Source: Chitinophaga sp. Cy-1792 (GTDB lineage: Bacteria; Bacteroidota; Bacteroidia; Chitinophagales; Chitinophagaceae). From it: 64,000 bases of DNA. The DNA is taken from assembly GCF_011752935.1 (NCBI RefSeq), contig NZ_VWWO01000003.1:62001-126000 (forward strand). The letters are read 5' to 3'. This document shows positions 52,553 through 61,435 of the stretch, piece by piece. Below the pieces are notes generated by a model, which saw only the letters and a program-made list of their open reading frames with translations, made no database searches and was not told where the DNA came from. The position numbers and the translations under genes were made by a program. Position 1 is the stretch's first letter; each line of letters starts with the position of its first letter.

Positions 52553-52580
52553 TAAAAAAACCGCAGCAGGAGGCTGCGGT
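52553..52580 (-). terminator. Intrinsic terminator of the universal stress gene
   Basis: ACCGCAGC and GCTGCGGT form an eight-bp stem with loop AGGAG. Seven A precede it, which becomes a U-tract on the minus strand, so it ends the usp transcript 37 bases after its stop codon. Confidence 0.8.
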
Positions 52581-52616
52581 CTTGTTGTTTTAGTGATTGT
52601 TGAGTGTTAGTAAGGT

Positions 52617-53042
52617 TTAATGATCTTCTTTGTTATAGGGAACAACGAGTACCGGGATGCGTGCATGGCGGATAATATATTCCGCGGTGCTGCCGATTAG
52701 CATGTGATCGAGGCCGGTCCGGCCGTGCGTACCAACTACCAGCATGGAGGCGTTGTTTTCGTGGGCAACTTCGAGGGTAACCATTTTAGGGTTACCTGTA
52801 GCTACTACGATTTTAATGTCAGCTCCGGGGTATTGATTCTTAAATTCGGCCAGTTGTTCTTCTGTGTCGCGGATTCTTGCCGGCAGTTCGGCTACTGTTT
52901 CCGGTAATGCGATACCGAGGCCTACTTCTACAACGGAAAGGAGTGTAACACTTGTTTGCATTTTTTGAGCGAGTGTTACGCCTTTGTTGATTACCTCTTC
53001 GGAAAAAGCGCTGAGATCTACCGCAATCATAATGTCTGACAT
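52617..53042 (-). CDS. Universal stress protein (UspA family)
   Basis: 141 residues: first strand M-I-A-V-D-L-S (an Asp in place of the more usual position), then the ATP-loop G-T-H-G-R-T-G-L-D-H-M-L-I-G-S-T near residue 110. The G-x2-G-x9-G-S motif is kept, so it probably binds ATP. No signal peptide. Universal stress proteins act under starvation or stress with poorly defined molecular roles. It is followed by the divergent-looking TetR gene on the same strand, with 61 bases between. Confidence 0.9.
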   Translation of the reverse strand: MSDIMIAVDLSAFSEEVINKGVTLAQKMQTSVTLLSVVEVGLGIALPETVAELPARIRDTEEQLAEFKNQYPGADIKIVVATGNPKMVTLEVAHENNASMLVVGTHGRTGLDHMLIGSTAEYIIRHARIPVLVVPYNKEDH

Positions 53043-53103
53043 ACGAGATACAATTTATTAGTGAGTAAAGGTTCCGTTTATTTCGAACATTTAATCATCC
53101 ACA

Positions 53104-53676
53104 TCAGGCTTTGAGGGCGTCCCAGCATAGGTCGAAGGTGAGATCTATCTTCTTTTTGCTGAGATTATCATTGCTGTAATGTGTTTGTTTGACCAGCTCA
53201 TTCTGGGCGCCCATCATAAAGCTGAGTAACAGCGATGGGTCTGCCGGTTTAATGAGCAGTTCAGTTTGTCCTCTTTCGATTAGTTCGTAAAACGGAGCTG
53301 CCAGATCGCGGGCTTTTAGCCTTGTTTCCTCCGTGATGTACGGGGAATGATAGCATTGTTCGAGAAATACGACTTCTTCGAAATGTTGCAGCTTGTAGCG
53401 GAGTAGGTTCATCCATATGCCCCTGAATTCGGGCTTATAGGGAGCGGCCGGGTCGTATCCCCTGAAGGCCACTTGTACAGAGTTTGCTCTGTTGGCGGCG
53501 AAGAGCGCGTTTATCAGCTCGTCTTTGCCGGTAAAATACACATAAAGTGTGCCTGTAGCGATGCCGGCTTCCCGGGAGATATCTCCCATGGTAATACCTG
53601 CAAGACCTTTACTGGCTACCAGTTTGAGGGTAGCCTGAAATATCAGCTCCACTTTCCGGTCATCCTTCACTTTCAT
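53104..53676 (-). CDS. TetR/AcrR-family transcriptional regulator
   Basis: 190 residues. The N-terminal 60 residues are the TetR helix-turn-helix: F-Q-A-T-L-K-L-V-A-S-K-G, T-M-G-D-I-S-R-E-A-G, G-T-L-Y-V-Y-F-T-G-K-D-E-L. The C-terminal part is a helical ligand-binding domain of unknown specificity. It may control the universal stress gene or a transporter elsewhere. It is close downstream of an unusual hairpin element and putative small RNA region. Confidence 0.9.
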   Translation of the reverse strand: MKVKDDRKVELIFQATLKLVASKGLAGITMGDISREAGIATGTLYVYFTGKDELINALFAANRANSVQVAFRGYDPAAPYKPEFRGIWMNLLRYKLQHFEEVVFLEQCYHSPYITEETRLKARDLAAPFYELIERGQTELLIKPADPSLLLSFMMGAQNELVKQTHYSNDNLSKKKIDLTFDLCWDALKA

Positions 53677-53751
53677 ACTGCAAAGATAAGCGAATAAGTA
53701 TTCATTTTAATGTCAAAAAAAAGGTTAAATTATTCTTAAAACATGGGATTT

Positions 53752-53831
53752 AAAGGGGCTGATGGGCCGCCGGAGGCGGCCCATCAGCCCCTTTTTTCTG
53801 GGGATGCCGAAGGCATCCCCAGAAAAAAGGG
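53752..53831. repeat. Paired triloop hairpin element, copy 3
   Basis: Hairpin A (53752-53794) has a perfect 20-bp stem with loop GGA; hairpin B (53789-53831) has a perfect 20-bp stem with loop GAA. They share CCCTTT (53789-53794), which can pair with AAAGGG at either end. Loop-proximal bases are GCC...GGC. It lies 76 bases upstream of the TetR start codon. Confidence 0.85.
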
Positions 53832-53854
53832 AATTATAAGCTAAAGGGGTAAAA

Positions 53855-53883
53855 CAAAAAACGCCCCCCAGGAATGGGAGGCG
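53855..53883 (-). terminator. Minus-strand intrinsic terminator
   Basis: A nine-bp stem with one mismatch (53862-53870 with 53875-53883) and a GGAA loop (TTCC on the minus strand), followed on the minus strand by TTTTTTG. It can end a minus-strand transcript starting near 54057, before the TetR gene. Confidence 0.65.
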
Positions 53884-54060
53884 CAATATCCTTGTGTTTT
53901 CTTTGTTTTGTTTATCAAAATGCCAACAAGGGGATATGCTTTGCAATTCGACATTCAAAAGGTTTGCTTTGTTTGTAGTGTTGTTTATGTTGCGTAAAAG
54001 ATTTTAAAGGATAATTTTTCAACAAGCTGTACGATCTCGCTCATTCATTTTTTACTATCT
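53855..54060 (-). ncRNA. Candidate small RNA or TetR leader
   Basis: A TAnnTTTG box on the minus strand (54067-54074) with a TTG about 16 bases ahead of it could start a transcript near 54057 that ends at the terminator at 53855. The length would be about 200 bases. Neither an open reading frame nor a known RNA family is recognised. It could be the untranslated leader of TetR that terminates early. Confidence 0.3.
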
Positions 54061-54141
54061 ACCCGACAAAAATAACCTACCTCAAAAGACCAATTGTTAA
54101 TTAGAAATATGTTAACGCGGATTAACAAAAAAAATCGGGGC

Positions 54142-54177
54142 AAAAAAAATCCCCTCGGGATTGACGGGCCGAGGGGA
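54142..54177 (-). terminator. Minus-strand intrinsic terminator
   Basis: TCCCCTCGG and CCGAGGGGA form a stem (54150-54158 with 54169-54177) and eight A on the left become a T-run on the minus strand. No minus-strand gene lies upstream, so it suggests a small RNA. Confidence 0.65.
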
Positions 54178-54290
54178 CGAACTAAACATCTTTTAATCTC
54201 GAAGATGTTGAAAATGCAAGTGCTCCTTTCTTTGATAGTAAATCAGCAGGCATACCCTCACCCCGAGGATCATGCCCAATAGCCTACTTT
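54142..54290 (-). ncRNA. Candidate minus-strand small RNA
   Basis: Reading the minus strand, a near-consensus TGTATTTG box (near 54291-54298) is followed by a GGCAT...ATGCC hairpin with an inner ATCCTC / TGAGG helix (about 54250-54275), then an AACATCTT / AAGATGTT hairpin (about 54187-54211), then the terminator stem. The layout is that of a structured 150-base RNA, but no known family is recognised. The promoter deviates by one base at the second position of the box. Confidence 0.4.
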
Positions 54291-54488
54291 CCAAATACAG
54301 TAGCTTTTCTTTAATTATAACCACAACTAATTTAACCCGAACAACCGGATTATTTAGTTAAGCAGTAGTTAAGCTGCCAATTGCTTTATTCCATAGGATT
54401 TTCCCTTTCCCTGATACCATTTTTGTAGGTACTTGCTCTTACCAGTTTATATAGCTATTTTTTCATCTACTCAATTCAATATCTACCT

Positions 54489-56282
54489 ATGTTCCACAAG
54501 ATGAAAAAATGGTTGTTGTTGCTAACGTTTATGTATGTACGTGTATCCGCACAGGATATGCCGGACATGTGGACGAAAGATGCTGCGAAAAATAATGAAA
54601 ACCCCAACCTGGCCTGGTTTAAAGACGCCAAATTCGGCCTCTTTATTCACTGGGGCCTCTATTCTAAACTTGGTGGAAAATGGAAGGACTCCAGCTATTA
54701 TGGCAGCGGCGAATGGATACAGAACCGTGCAAAAGCACCGGCAGCCGAATACGCCAAAGTAGCCCAGACATTCAACCCTACCGGATTCAATGCCGACCAG
54801 TGGGCCTCCATCGCCCGGGAGTCAGGTATCAGGTACCTCGTCATCACGGCCAAACACCATGAAGGCTTTAGCATGTTCGATTCTAAAGTCACCGACTTCG
54901 ATATCGTAGACGCCACCCCCTATAAAAAAGACCCGATGCGCGCCCTATATGCTGCCTGTAAAAAGCAACAGATACGGTTCGGATTCTACTACTCCCAGTT
55001 CCTCGACTGGCACGAACCTAACGGCGGCGGCAACAAATGGGACTTTAAAGAAAGTGATAAAGACTACCAGCAATATTATCGCGCTAAATCAATACCACAG
55101 CTGAAAGAACTGCTCACCAATTACGGCCCCCTCGATATCGTTTGGTTTGATATGCCCGGCGGACTCACCCCCGAGCAAACCAAACAACTGGTTGATAGTT
55201 TGCACAGACTCCAGCCCAACTGCCTCTTCAGCAGCAGGGTAGGACATAACCTCGGCGATTACCGCGACTTCGGGGATTCTGAAGTGCCGCCTACACCGAT
55301 CTCCGGTGCATGGGAATCTATCTATACCCATAACGACTCCTGGGGATATATTCAGCACGACCTTAACTTTAAATCACCCAAAGAAATTATTCACCTGCTC
55401 TCCAACGTCGCCTCCAAAGGCGGAAATCTCATGCTCAATGTAGGCCCCGACGGTAACGGCAACTGGCCTGAATACAGCATCCGCTACCTCCAGGAAACAG
55501 GAAAATGGCTGAAGCAATACGGGGAAAGTATCTACGGATCTACCTATGGTCTCATCCCGGCACAGCCATGGGGCGTTACCACCAGCAAACCCGGTAAACT
55601 CTTCCTGCACATCTGGGAAACGCCTGCCAATCATCTGCTTACCATTCCAGGTATAAATGCACAGATAAAAAGTATTAAGGTCTTAGGCACCAATACCACG
55701 CTGGCATGGACACAGCGAAACAATGAGACCATCGTAACACTGCCGGCAACATTGCCAGATAGCAGGAATACCGTACTGGTACTGGAATATAGCGGAAAAC
55801 AACAGGACCTGTCACAACTGCATACCCAAACCGTGAGCCGCCAATACCCTGCCATTACCATTTCTCCCGTATGGGCAGTGTTTAACGGCGACGCCGCTAC
55901 GAAACTCTTTACCTATTCCCATTATTACGGCGACTGGAAACATGATAACTGCGCCATCAATATGAAACAACCACAGGATGCACTGGTATTCCCGCTACAT
56001 GTTCAGGAGCCCGGCGACTACAAGGTTTTACTCGATTACCAATGTGAAACCGGCGCTGCCACCCAGCCCGGACTGGTTACCATCGGTGGCCAGCAGCTGC
56101 CATTCCTGACACTGCCCACCGGTACCTACGATAGTCACCAGCCGATGATGTTTATACAACATGCCGTTGGTGTAATCCATATTGATGCTGCCGGTGAGTA
56201 TAACCTCACCGTGAAACCAGCTACAGCGAACAAAAAAGAACTTTTCCGACTGCGTAATGTAATACTGCAGCCGCTCAATTAA
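54489..56282 (+). CDS. GH29 alpha-L-fucosidase (exported)
   Basis: 597 residues. A second in-frame ATG four codons later (M-K-K-W-L-L-L-L) would also give a signal peptide. The TIM-barrel has F-G-L-F-I-H-W-G near residue 50, T-A-K-H-H-E-G-F near 120 and the nucleophile in I-V-W-F-D-M near 219. A second beta-sandwich domain lies at the C-terminus, and a further domain (about 480-597) may bind carbohydrate. It releases alpha-linked fucose from glycans. It is the first gene of a run of five likely co-regulated glycan-degrading genes. Confidence 0.93.
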   Translation: MFHKMKKWLLLLTFMYVRVSAQDMPDMWTKDAAKNNENPNLAWFKDAKFGLFIHWGLYSKLGGKWKDSSYYGSGEWIQNRAKAPAAEYAKVAQTFNPTGFNADQWASIARESGIRYLVITAKHHEGFSMFDSKVTDFDIVDATPYKKDPMRALYAACKKQQIRFGFYYSQFLDWHEPNGGGNKWDFKESDKDYQQYYRAKSIPQLKELLTNYGPLDIVWFDMPGGLTPEQTKQLVDSLHRLQPNCLFSSRVGHNLGDYRDFGDSEVPPTPISGAWESIYTHNDSWGYIQHDLNFKSPKEIIHLLSNVASKGGNLMLNVGPDGNGNWPEYSIRYLQETGKWLKQYGESIYGSTYGLIPAQPWGVTTSKPGKLFLHIWETPANHLLTIPGINAQIKSIKVLGTNTTLAWTQRNNETIVTLPATLPDSRNTVLVLEYSGKQQDLSQLHTQTVSRQYPAITISPVWAVFNGDAATKLFTYSHYYGDWKHDNCAINMKQPQDALVFPLHVQEPGDYKVLLDYQCETGAATQPGLVTIGGQQLPFLTLPTGTYDSHQPMMFIQHAVGVIHIDAAGEYNLTVKPATANKKELFRLRNVILQPLN

Positions 56283-56300
56283 TAAGCAGAACAGTTAACA

Positions 56301-58457
56301 ATGAAAAAGATTATTACACTTACCACCGCCACGCTGCTACTCCTGCAAGGAATGAATGTTTCCGCGCAAAAGCCAGCAGCAACGGTTTCCAAAGACTGGT
56401 TGATAGACAACAGCGCTTATAAGGCGGATATCCGTGTCAATGGCAATGAAATTACCCTGAGCAATGGCCTGTTAAGTCGTAGCTTCCGTACTACGCCAAA
56501 CCTCATCTGCACCGATTACAGGAACCTTGTCAGCGGTGAACAGCTGCTGCGCGCAATCAAACCGGAAGCGGCGCTGATCATCGACGGTAAAACCTATAAC
56601 ATAGGCGGCGCTTATGGTCAGCCGCAACAGGCATACCTGCTGCCGGAATGGCTGGGAGAGCTGAAAGCAGGTAACAACGACTTTACTTATCAACGTTATG
56701 AAATTACACCGTTGCAACCTACGTTACCTGCAAACGGGCATACGAAATATAAAAGTGGTAAATCGGTTATCTTCTCCTATGCTGCCCCGAAATCGGCTGG
56801 CATAGAAGGTTTGATCGTAAAAGTGCATTACGATTTATTCGATGGTATTCCTGTTATCTGCAAATGGCTGGAGGTAACTAACGGTACCGGACATACGATA
56901 AAGCTAGACCAGGTAATCAATGAAATGCTTGCTACACCGGAAGAAGAATCCGCCGTAGTAGGGAAAACCAGGGATATGGCCGTTCCGCACGGGATTTATA
57001 TAGAAAGTAATTTTGCCTTCAACAACGCCATGAAAGCGAATCTCAGCGACCAGACCACCCACTGGAAAGCTGATTCCACCTATACTTCACAGGTGAATTA
57101 TGATTACCTCACCCCCTGCGTACTCGAAGTGTATCCGAATGTACCGGTAGGTATCAAAATGGCTACAGGTGAACATTTCGAATCCGTAAAAACATATGAG
57201 CTGCTGAGGGACAGCTATGACCGCGAACGCAACGGTCTCGCGCAAAGAGCCATGTACAGGGCTATTGCACCGTGGACAACCAGGAACCCGATTTTCATGC
57301 ACCTGGTAAGTTCAGATCCGGAGAAAGTAAAAGCGATTATCGACCAATGTGCTGCTACAGGTTATGAGGGCGTGATCCTGAGCTTTGGCAGTGGCCTGAA
57401 CATGGAAGATACCAGTGCCGCCAATATCTCCAAATATAAATCCCTGGCGGATTACGCGAAAAGCAAAAAAGTGATGCTGGGTGGTTATTCTTTATTCAGC
57501 AGCAGAAAAATCAGTGATGAAGATGATGTGATCGATTCTGCTACAGGTAAGCCCGGACATGCATTCTTCGTGAATGCACCTTGTCTGGGTAGCAACTGGG
57601 GCCTGGCTTATCTCGCAAAAATCAAGAGGTTCTTTGACGCCACAGGATTTGAAATCTTCGAAAATGACGGCCCTTATCCCGGCGATCGCTGCGCCAGCAC
57701 AAAGCACCCGGGACATACAGGACTGGAAGATTCGCAGTGGAAGCAGATGCTATTGCAGAAAGATTTGTACCACTGGATGTTTGCCAGAAATATTTATGTA
57801 AATGCGCCGGACTGGTACTTTCTCGATGGTACCAACAAGATAGCATTAGGCTACCGCGAAGTGAATTTTTCGCTGCCAAGGGCGGAACAGAAAATCCTCA
57901 ACAGACAGAATATTTTTGATGGCACCTGGGAGAAAACCGGTCCGATGAGCTGGGGCTTTGTACCGTTGACACAATACCAGGGCGGCGGTGCCGCTGCCAC
58001 GCTGGAGCCGCTGAACGACCACCGCGACAGCTATGAGCAGCTTATGATGCAGTACTATGGCGCCGGGGTACAGGCCTGTTACCGTGGCCCGCGTTTATAC
58101 GACACCGATAGTACGAAACAACTGGTGCAAAAGGTAATCAGCTGGTATAAAAAATACAGGGAGATCTTAAATGCGGATATGATTCACCTGCGCCGTGCCG
58201 ATGGCCGCGACTGGGATGGTATCATGCATGTGGCCCCTGCATTGAAGCAGAAGGCACTGGTGATGCTGTACAATCCTACCAACGTTGCCATGACCCGGGA
58301 AATAGCGCTGCCATTGTATTATACAGGACTGACCAGCACCGCTGCCATCAGGGAAAAAGAAGGGCCGGCAAAAACGTATAGCCTTGACCGTTCTTACAAT
58401 GCACACATAAAAGTTACCATTCCTCCGGCAGGTTATACCTGGCTGGTGGTAGAATAA
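56301..58457 (+). CDS. GH36-like (clan GH-D) exported glycosidase
   Basis: 718 residues with a signal peptide (cleavage near SAQ). It has an N-terminal beta-sandwich (about 30-280), then a TIM-barrel with F-E-N-D-G-P-Y-P-G-D near residue 450 and W-Y-F-L-D-G-T-N-K near 512, and a C-terminal beta domain. The layout is that of clan GH-D enzymes such as alpha-galactosidases (GH36/GH27), but the active-site motifs differ and I cannot assign a family with certainty. The D of F-E-N-D-G-P is the candidate nucleophile. It is separated from GH29 by 18 bases, in the same operon. Confidence 0.7.
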   Translation: MKKIITLTTATLLLLQGMNVSAQKPAATVSKDWLIDNSAYKADIRVNGNEITLSNGLLSRSFRTTPNLICTDYRNLVSGEQLLRAIKPEAALIIDGKTYNIGGAYGQPQQAYLLPEWLGELKAGNNDFTYQRYEITPLQPTLPANGHTKYKSGKSVIFSYAAPKSAGIEGLIVKVHYDLFDGIPVICKWLEVTNGTGHTIKLDQVINEMLATPEEESAVVGKTRDMAVPHGIYIESNFAFNNAMKANLSDQTTHWKADSTYTSQVNYDYLTPCVLEVYPNVPVGIKMATGEHFESVKTYELLRDSYDRERNGLAQRAMYRAIAPWTTRNPIFMHLVSSDPEKVKAIIDQCAATGYEGVILSFGSGLNMEDTSAANISKYKSLADYAKSKKVMLGGYSLFSSRKISDEDDVIDSATGKPGHAFFVNAPCLGSNWGLAYLAKIKRFFDATGFEIFENDGPYPGDRCASTKHPGHTGLEDSQWKQMLLQKDLYHWMFARNIYVNAPDWYFLDGTNKIALGYREVNFSLPRAEQKILNRQNIFDGTWEKTGPMSWGFVPLTQYQGGGAAATLEPLNDHRDSYEQLMMQYYGAGVQACYRGPRLYDTDSTKQLVQKVISWYKKYREILNADMIHLRRADGRDWDGIMHVAPALKQKALVMLYNPTNVAMTREIALPLYYTGLTSTAAIREKEGPAKTYSLDRSYNAHIKVTIPPAGYTWLVVE

Positions 58458-58486
58458 TCTGACAATCAAACCAATTAAAATTCCGC

Positions 58487-59833
58487 ATGAAAAAGATTAC
58501 GTTTACTATGCTGACCTTGCTGGTATTGTTGCTACAGCTACAGGTGCATGCACAAAAAAAACTCTCCAATGAAACGGATGAACAGAAAGAACAGCGCATG
58601 GCCTGGTGGCTGAATGACCGCTTCGGTATGTTTATCCACTGGGGCCTGTATTCTATGCCTGCCCGTCACGAATGGGTGAAAAGCAGGGAAAGGCTGACTG
58701 ATAGCGCCTACCAGCAATATTTTGATAACTTCAATCCGGACCTTTACAACCCGCGTGAGTGGGCGCGAATGGCCAAGGCCGCCGGTATGAAATATGCCGT
58801 GCTGACCACCAAGCACCACGAAGGATTCTGTCTGTTCGATTCTAAGTTTACCGATTATAAAGCCACCAATACCCCTATCAGAAAGGATTTGGTAAAAGAA
58901 TGGGTTGATGCTTTCAGGGCCGAAGGACTGAAAGTAGGGTTTTATTATTCTTTGATCGACTGGCATCATCCTGACTATACCATCGATAATAATCATCCGC
59001 AGCGCCCGAACAATCCGGCAGATTATGATAAGCTGAACAAAGGCAGAGATATGGCCAAATACAGGACCTATCTCCATAACCAGGTGAAAGAACTGCTGAC
59101 CAATTATGGAAAGATCGATATCCTGTGGCTGGACTTCAGTTTCCCTGGTCAGCATGGAAAAGATCACAATGACTGGGGTTCAGAAGAATTACTGAAGATG
59201 ATTCGTACCCTGCAACCAGGTATAATTGTAGATGACCGGCTGGATTTAAATAACTATGATGATGGCTTTGATTTCGTTTCACCGGAGCAGTACAAGGTAG
59301 CCGAGTGGCCGATGAGAAATGGTAAACGGGTGCATTGGGAAACCTGTCAGACCTTCAGTGGTTCATGGGGATATTACAGGGATGAGACTTCCTGGAAAGA
59401 TAACAAACAGTTGCTGGTGTTGCTGATCGAGTCAGTGAGTAAGGGAGGTAACCTGTTATTGAATGTAGGACCTACTTCCAGGGGGCTATTCGATGCCAGG
59501 GCACAGAAAGCCTTAGGTGGAATGGGTACGTGGATGAATGTTAACAGCCGTTCCATTTATGGTTGTACCGCTGCTCCGGCAGAATTTAAAAAGCCGGATA
59601 ATGCACTGCTGACCTATAATCCTACTACAAAAAGGCTGTATGTGCATTTGCTGGATTATCCGTTGCAGCGTTTCGACCTGCCGGGTATGAAGGGTAAGAT
59701 CAAATATGCACAGTTCCTGCATGATGGGTCAGAGATTAAAATGAGAAATACAGATAATGGAGATGTGGCACTTGACCTGCCGGTATTGAAGCCTGATGTG
59801 GAAATTCCGGTAATTGAACTGATTTTGCAATAA
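58487..59833 (+). CDS. GH29 alpha-L-fucosidase, second copy
   Basis: 448 residues with a signal peptide (cleavage near HAQ). The GH29 signatures F-G-M-F-I-H-W-G near 44, T-T-K-H-H-E-G-F near 108 and the nucleophile in I-L-W-L-D-F near residue 213 are present. It is shorter than the first copy and lacks the C-terminal extra domains. The sequence is only moderately similar to the first GH29, so the two may have different linkage specificity (alpha-1,2 versus alpha-1,3/4), which sequence alone cannot settle. The start lies 29 bases after the GH36-like gene. Confidence 0.93.
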   Translation: MKKITFTMLTLLVLLLQLQVHAQKKLSNETDEQKEQRMAWWLNDRFGMFIHWGLYSMPARHEWVKSRERLTDSAYQQYFDNFNPDLYNPREWARMAKAAGMKYAVLTTKHHEGFCLFDSKFTDYKATNTPIRKDLVKEWVDAFRAEGLKVGFYYSLIDWHHPDYTIDNNHPQRPNNPADYDKLNKGRDMAKYRTYLHNQVKELLTNYGKIDILWLDFSFPGQHGKDHNDWGSEELLKMIRTLQPGIIVDDRLDLNNYDDGFDFVSPEQYKVAEWPMRNGKRVHWETCQTFSGSWGYYRDETSWKDNKQLLVLLIESVSKGGNLLLNVGPTSRGLFDARAQKALGGMGTWMNVNSRSIYGCTAAPAEFKKPDNALLTYNPTTKRLYVHLLDYPLQRFDLPGMKGKIKYAQFLHDGSEIKMRNTDNGDVALDLPVLKPDVEIPVIELILQ

Positions 59834-59862
59834 GCGGTTAACAGAAAGATAATTCACTCCCC

Positions 59863-59933
59863 AGATCCGGGGTTGGAAATAAGAAGAGCGCGGGTAGCGG
59901 CTTTTACTTTTTTCCGGCCCCGGATCTTTTTTT
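59863..59933 (+). terminator. Long-loop terminator after GH29
   Basis: AGATCCGGGG and CCCCGGATCT form a ten-bp stem with a 45-base loop, followed by TTTTTTT. The long loop is unusual but the stem and T-run are strong. Confidence 0.75.
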
Positions 59934-60443
59934 GGCTTTTATATTTCGTAAAAAGATTTATATTTTTACAATAGTCATCTTTTTAAAAAATTGCAGATCC
60001 TTGTTTTTAAAAATTACGTATATTATATAAGTTTTATTTGACTAGGATGTTAATTTGGGAGATGATGCAGAAATGTGAAGACTAGTATGTTGGAAAGACC
60101 GGACCGGATTAGATTATTTTTATCTAGTGAGGGTGGAAAGCAAATTATTTTGGGTTATCTCCGTTAGTTAAAAGTTGGTTGTTTGGGGACTAAACCGCAA
60201 GAAAAACATATATAGATAAAAATTTAATTTGAAAGATAGCTGTTGAATTGCCGACTTGTAAGGTGTTGATTATTAGTGTTTTGCATTTTTGTTGATCCGT
60301 TATGATTTAAATGTCAGCCAATTTATGATTATATCTTTATTGTAATATAAAACATATTGTATATTAATTTTTATTGAAAAACCATATACCTATCCGATTG
60401 ACTGCTGCGAGTATTTGTATCAAATTTGTTTCAGTATGGTTAT

Positions 60444-60500
60444 GATATGCATCAATATTTTGATATGCTTTCAATATTGAGGTTTTAGACATTCAATATT
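60444..60500 (+). repeat. Direct repeats upstream of the LuxR gene
   Basis: GATATGC precedes TCAATATT at 60444 and 60462, and a third TCAATATT lies at 60493. The TCAATATT starts are 19 and 22 bases apart, close to two helical turns, which suits cooperative protein binding upstream of the orphan LuxR gene. Confidence 0.5.
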
Positions 60501-60619
60501 GTGAGTTGCCAGATATTGATTAGATCTATCCAGTTTATTTATTGACCATGCAGCTTCCAAAACTAGCAGTTTACCTGGAGGATACTTTCATATGAAAATC
60601 AAAACCCAAAAGGAATTTT

Positions 60620-61231
60620 ATGAAAAAAGTGGGGCCTAACAGTGCTGGACATTTGGGCGATACCGAGATTTTTGAAATAAACGGAAGGCATAATGAATCA
60701 ACGGAAACGTTACAACAATTAGCAAAAGATATCTGTAACCTGGTTTTTATGGATATAGAGATACCCGGATTATCATCAATAGAAGCGGCAAGTATAGTTA
60801 AAGCTGCATACCCTGACATCAATGTAATTCTGCTTACTTTAAGAGAGGATTCGACTTCGGCTACGCAGTTGCCAACCATGGAGGCTGCCTTGTCTACAGA
60901 CAGAATTTCACCTGTTACGTTATCTGAATTCATTTCGCAGGTTTATGAAACGGCTATGCAAAACAATATGATGGCCGTTAATAAAGTACTGGCATTCTTT
61001 AATAAAAGAAATGAACAGCTGCAGCAACAGCATGATACCTATGGCTTGTCGCCGCGTGAAAAGGAAATACTACGCTGCCTCGTCAGCGGTGATACCTACA
61101 AACAAATATCAGAACACTGCCACATCAGTGTGGGTACTGTACGCTCTCATATTATGAATATTTATCGTAAGCTAGATGTTAATTCCCGCTCTAATGCTAT
61201 CGTTAAAGCCATGAAAGAACACCTCATTTAG
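60620..61231 (+). CDS. LuxR-type regulator with truncated receiver
   Basis: 203 residues. The C-terminal 65 residues are a LuxR helix-turn-helix (L-S-P-R-E-K-E-I-L-R-C-L-V-S-G near 142, G-T-V-R-S-H near 173, Y-R-K-L near 182). The N-terminal part has the receiver's phospho-acceptor Asp in L-V-F-M-D-I-E-I-P-G (D45), but the first strand with the D-D pair is missing. The protein may be a truncated receiver or a regulator that is not phosphorylated. A 15-codon open frame (60592) in another frame ends inside its start region. It lies alone in an A/T-rich context between the two halves of the glycan cluster. Confidence 0.75.
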   Translation: MKKVGPNSAGHLGDTEIFEINGRHNESTETLQQLAKDICNLVFMDIEIPGLSSIEAASIVKAAYPDINVILLTLREDSTSATQLPTMEAALSTDRISPVTLSEFISQVYETAMQNNMMAVNKVLAFFNKRNEQLQQQHDTYGLSPREKEILRCLVSGDTYKQISEHCHISVGTVRSHIMNIYRKLDVNSRSNAIVKAMKEHLI

Positions 61232-61310
61232 CCCCTTCTTCCACCTAGGATTACAGGCGTTTAGCAATTGAAAATGCTATGCATAAAAGAGAAAATATTA
61301 CCGTATTTTG

Positions 61311-61324
61311 TGCAATCGATTGCG
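61311..61324. promoter_or_regulatory. LacI-type operator 1 upstream of GH2
   Basis: TGCAATCGATTGCG contains the perfect 12-base palindrome GCAATCGATTGC with a CG centre. It lies about 112 bases before the GH2 start codon. Confidence 0.6.
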
Positions 61325-61386
61325 TAACTTGGAGGCCGTAAACAGTATATTTGATAGGCTATTCCATTTTATCTTAAATTGAAGTG

Positions 61387-61402
61387 ATGCATACGTTTGC
61401 AC
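61387..61402. promoter_or_regulatory. LacI-type operator 2 upstream of GH2
   Basis: ATGCATACGTTTGCAC has the half-site CGTTTGCA and a mismatched left half. Two operators with 76 bases between their starts could loop. Confidence 0.55.
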
Positions 61403-61435
61403 CACCCTTTGCCTGAACTCAACCTGTTTCCCGTT

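Larger units (their letters stand above)
53677..54488. other. 0.8-kb gap with hairpin element and minus-strand RNA candidates
   Basis: No protein gene is convincing. The gap contains the double hairpin (53752-53831), two intrinsic terminators that face the minus strand (53855-53883 and 54142-54177) and a TATTTTTG promoter-like box on the minus strand (54067-54074). It is the upstream region of both TetR (minus) and GH29 (plus). Confidence 0.6.
59834..60619. other. A/T-rich gap with terminator and direct repeats
   Basis: No gene is apparent. It begins with the terminator of the preceding operon (59863-59933). The region from about 59940 to 60540 is visibly more A/T-rich than the surrounding coding DNA. 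It holds three TCAATATT elements (60452, 60471, 60493). Confidence 0.6.

Noticed and set aside
53725..53958. A 77-codon minus-strand open frame
   Set aside because: It reads through the paired hairpin and a terminator and shows no domain, so it is unlikely to be translated.
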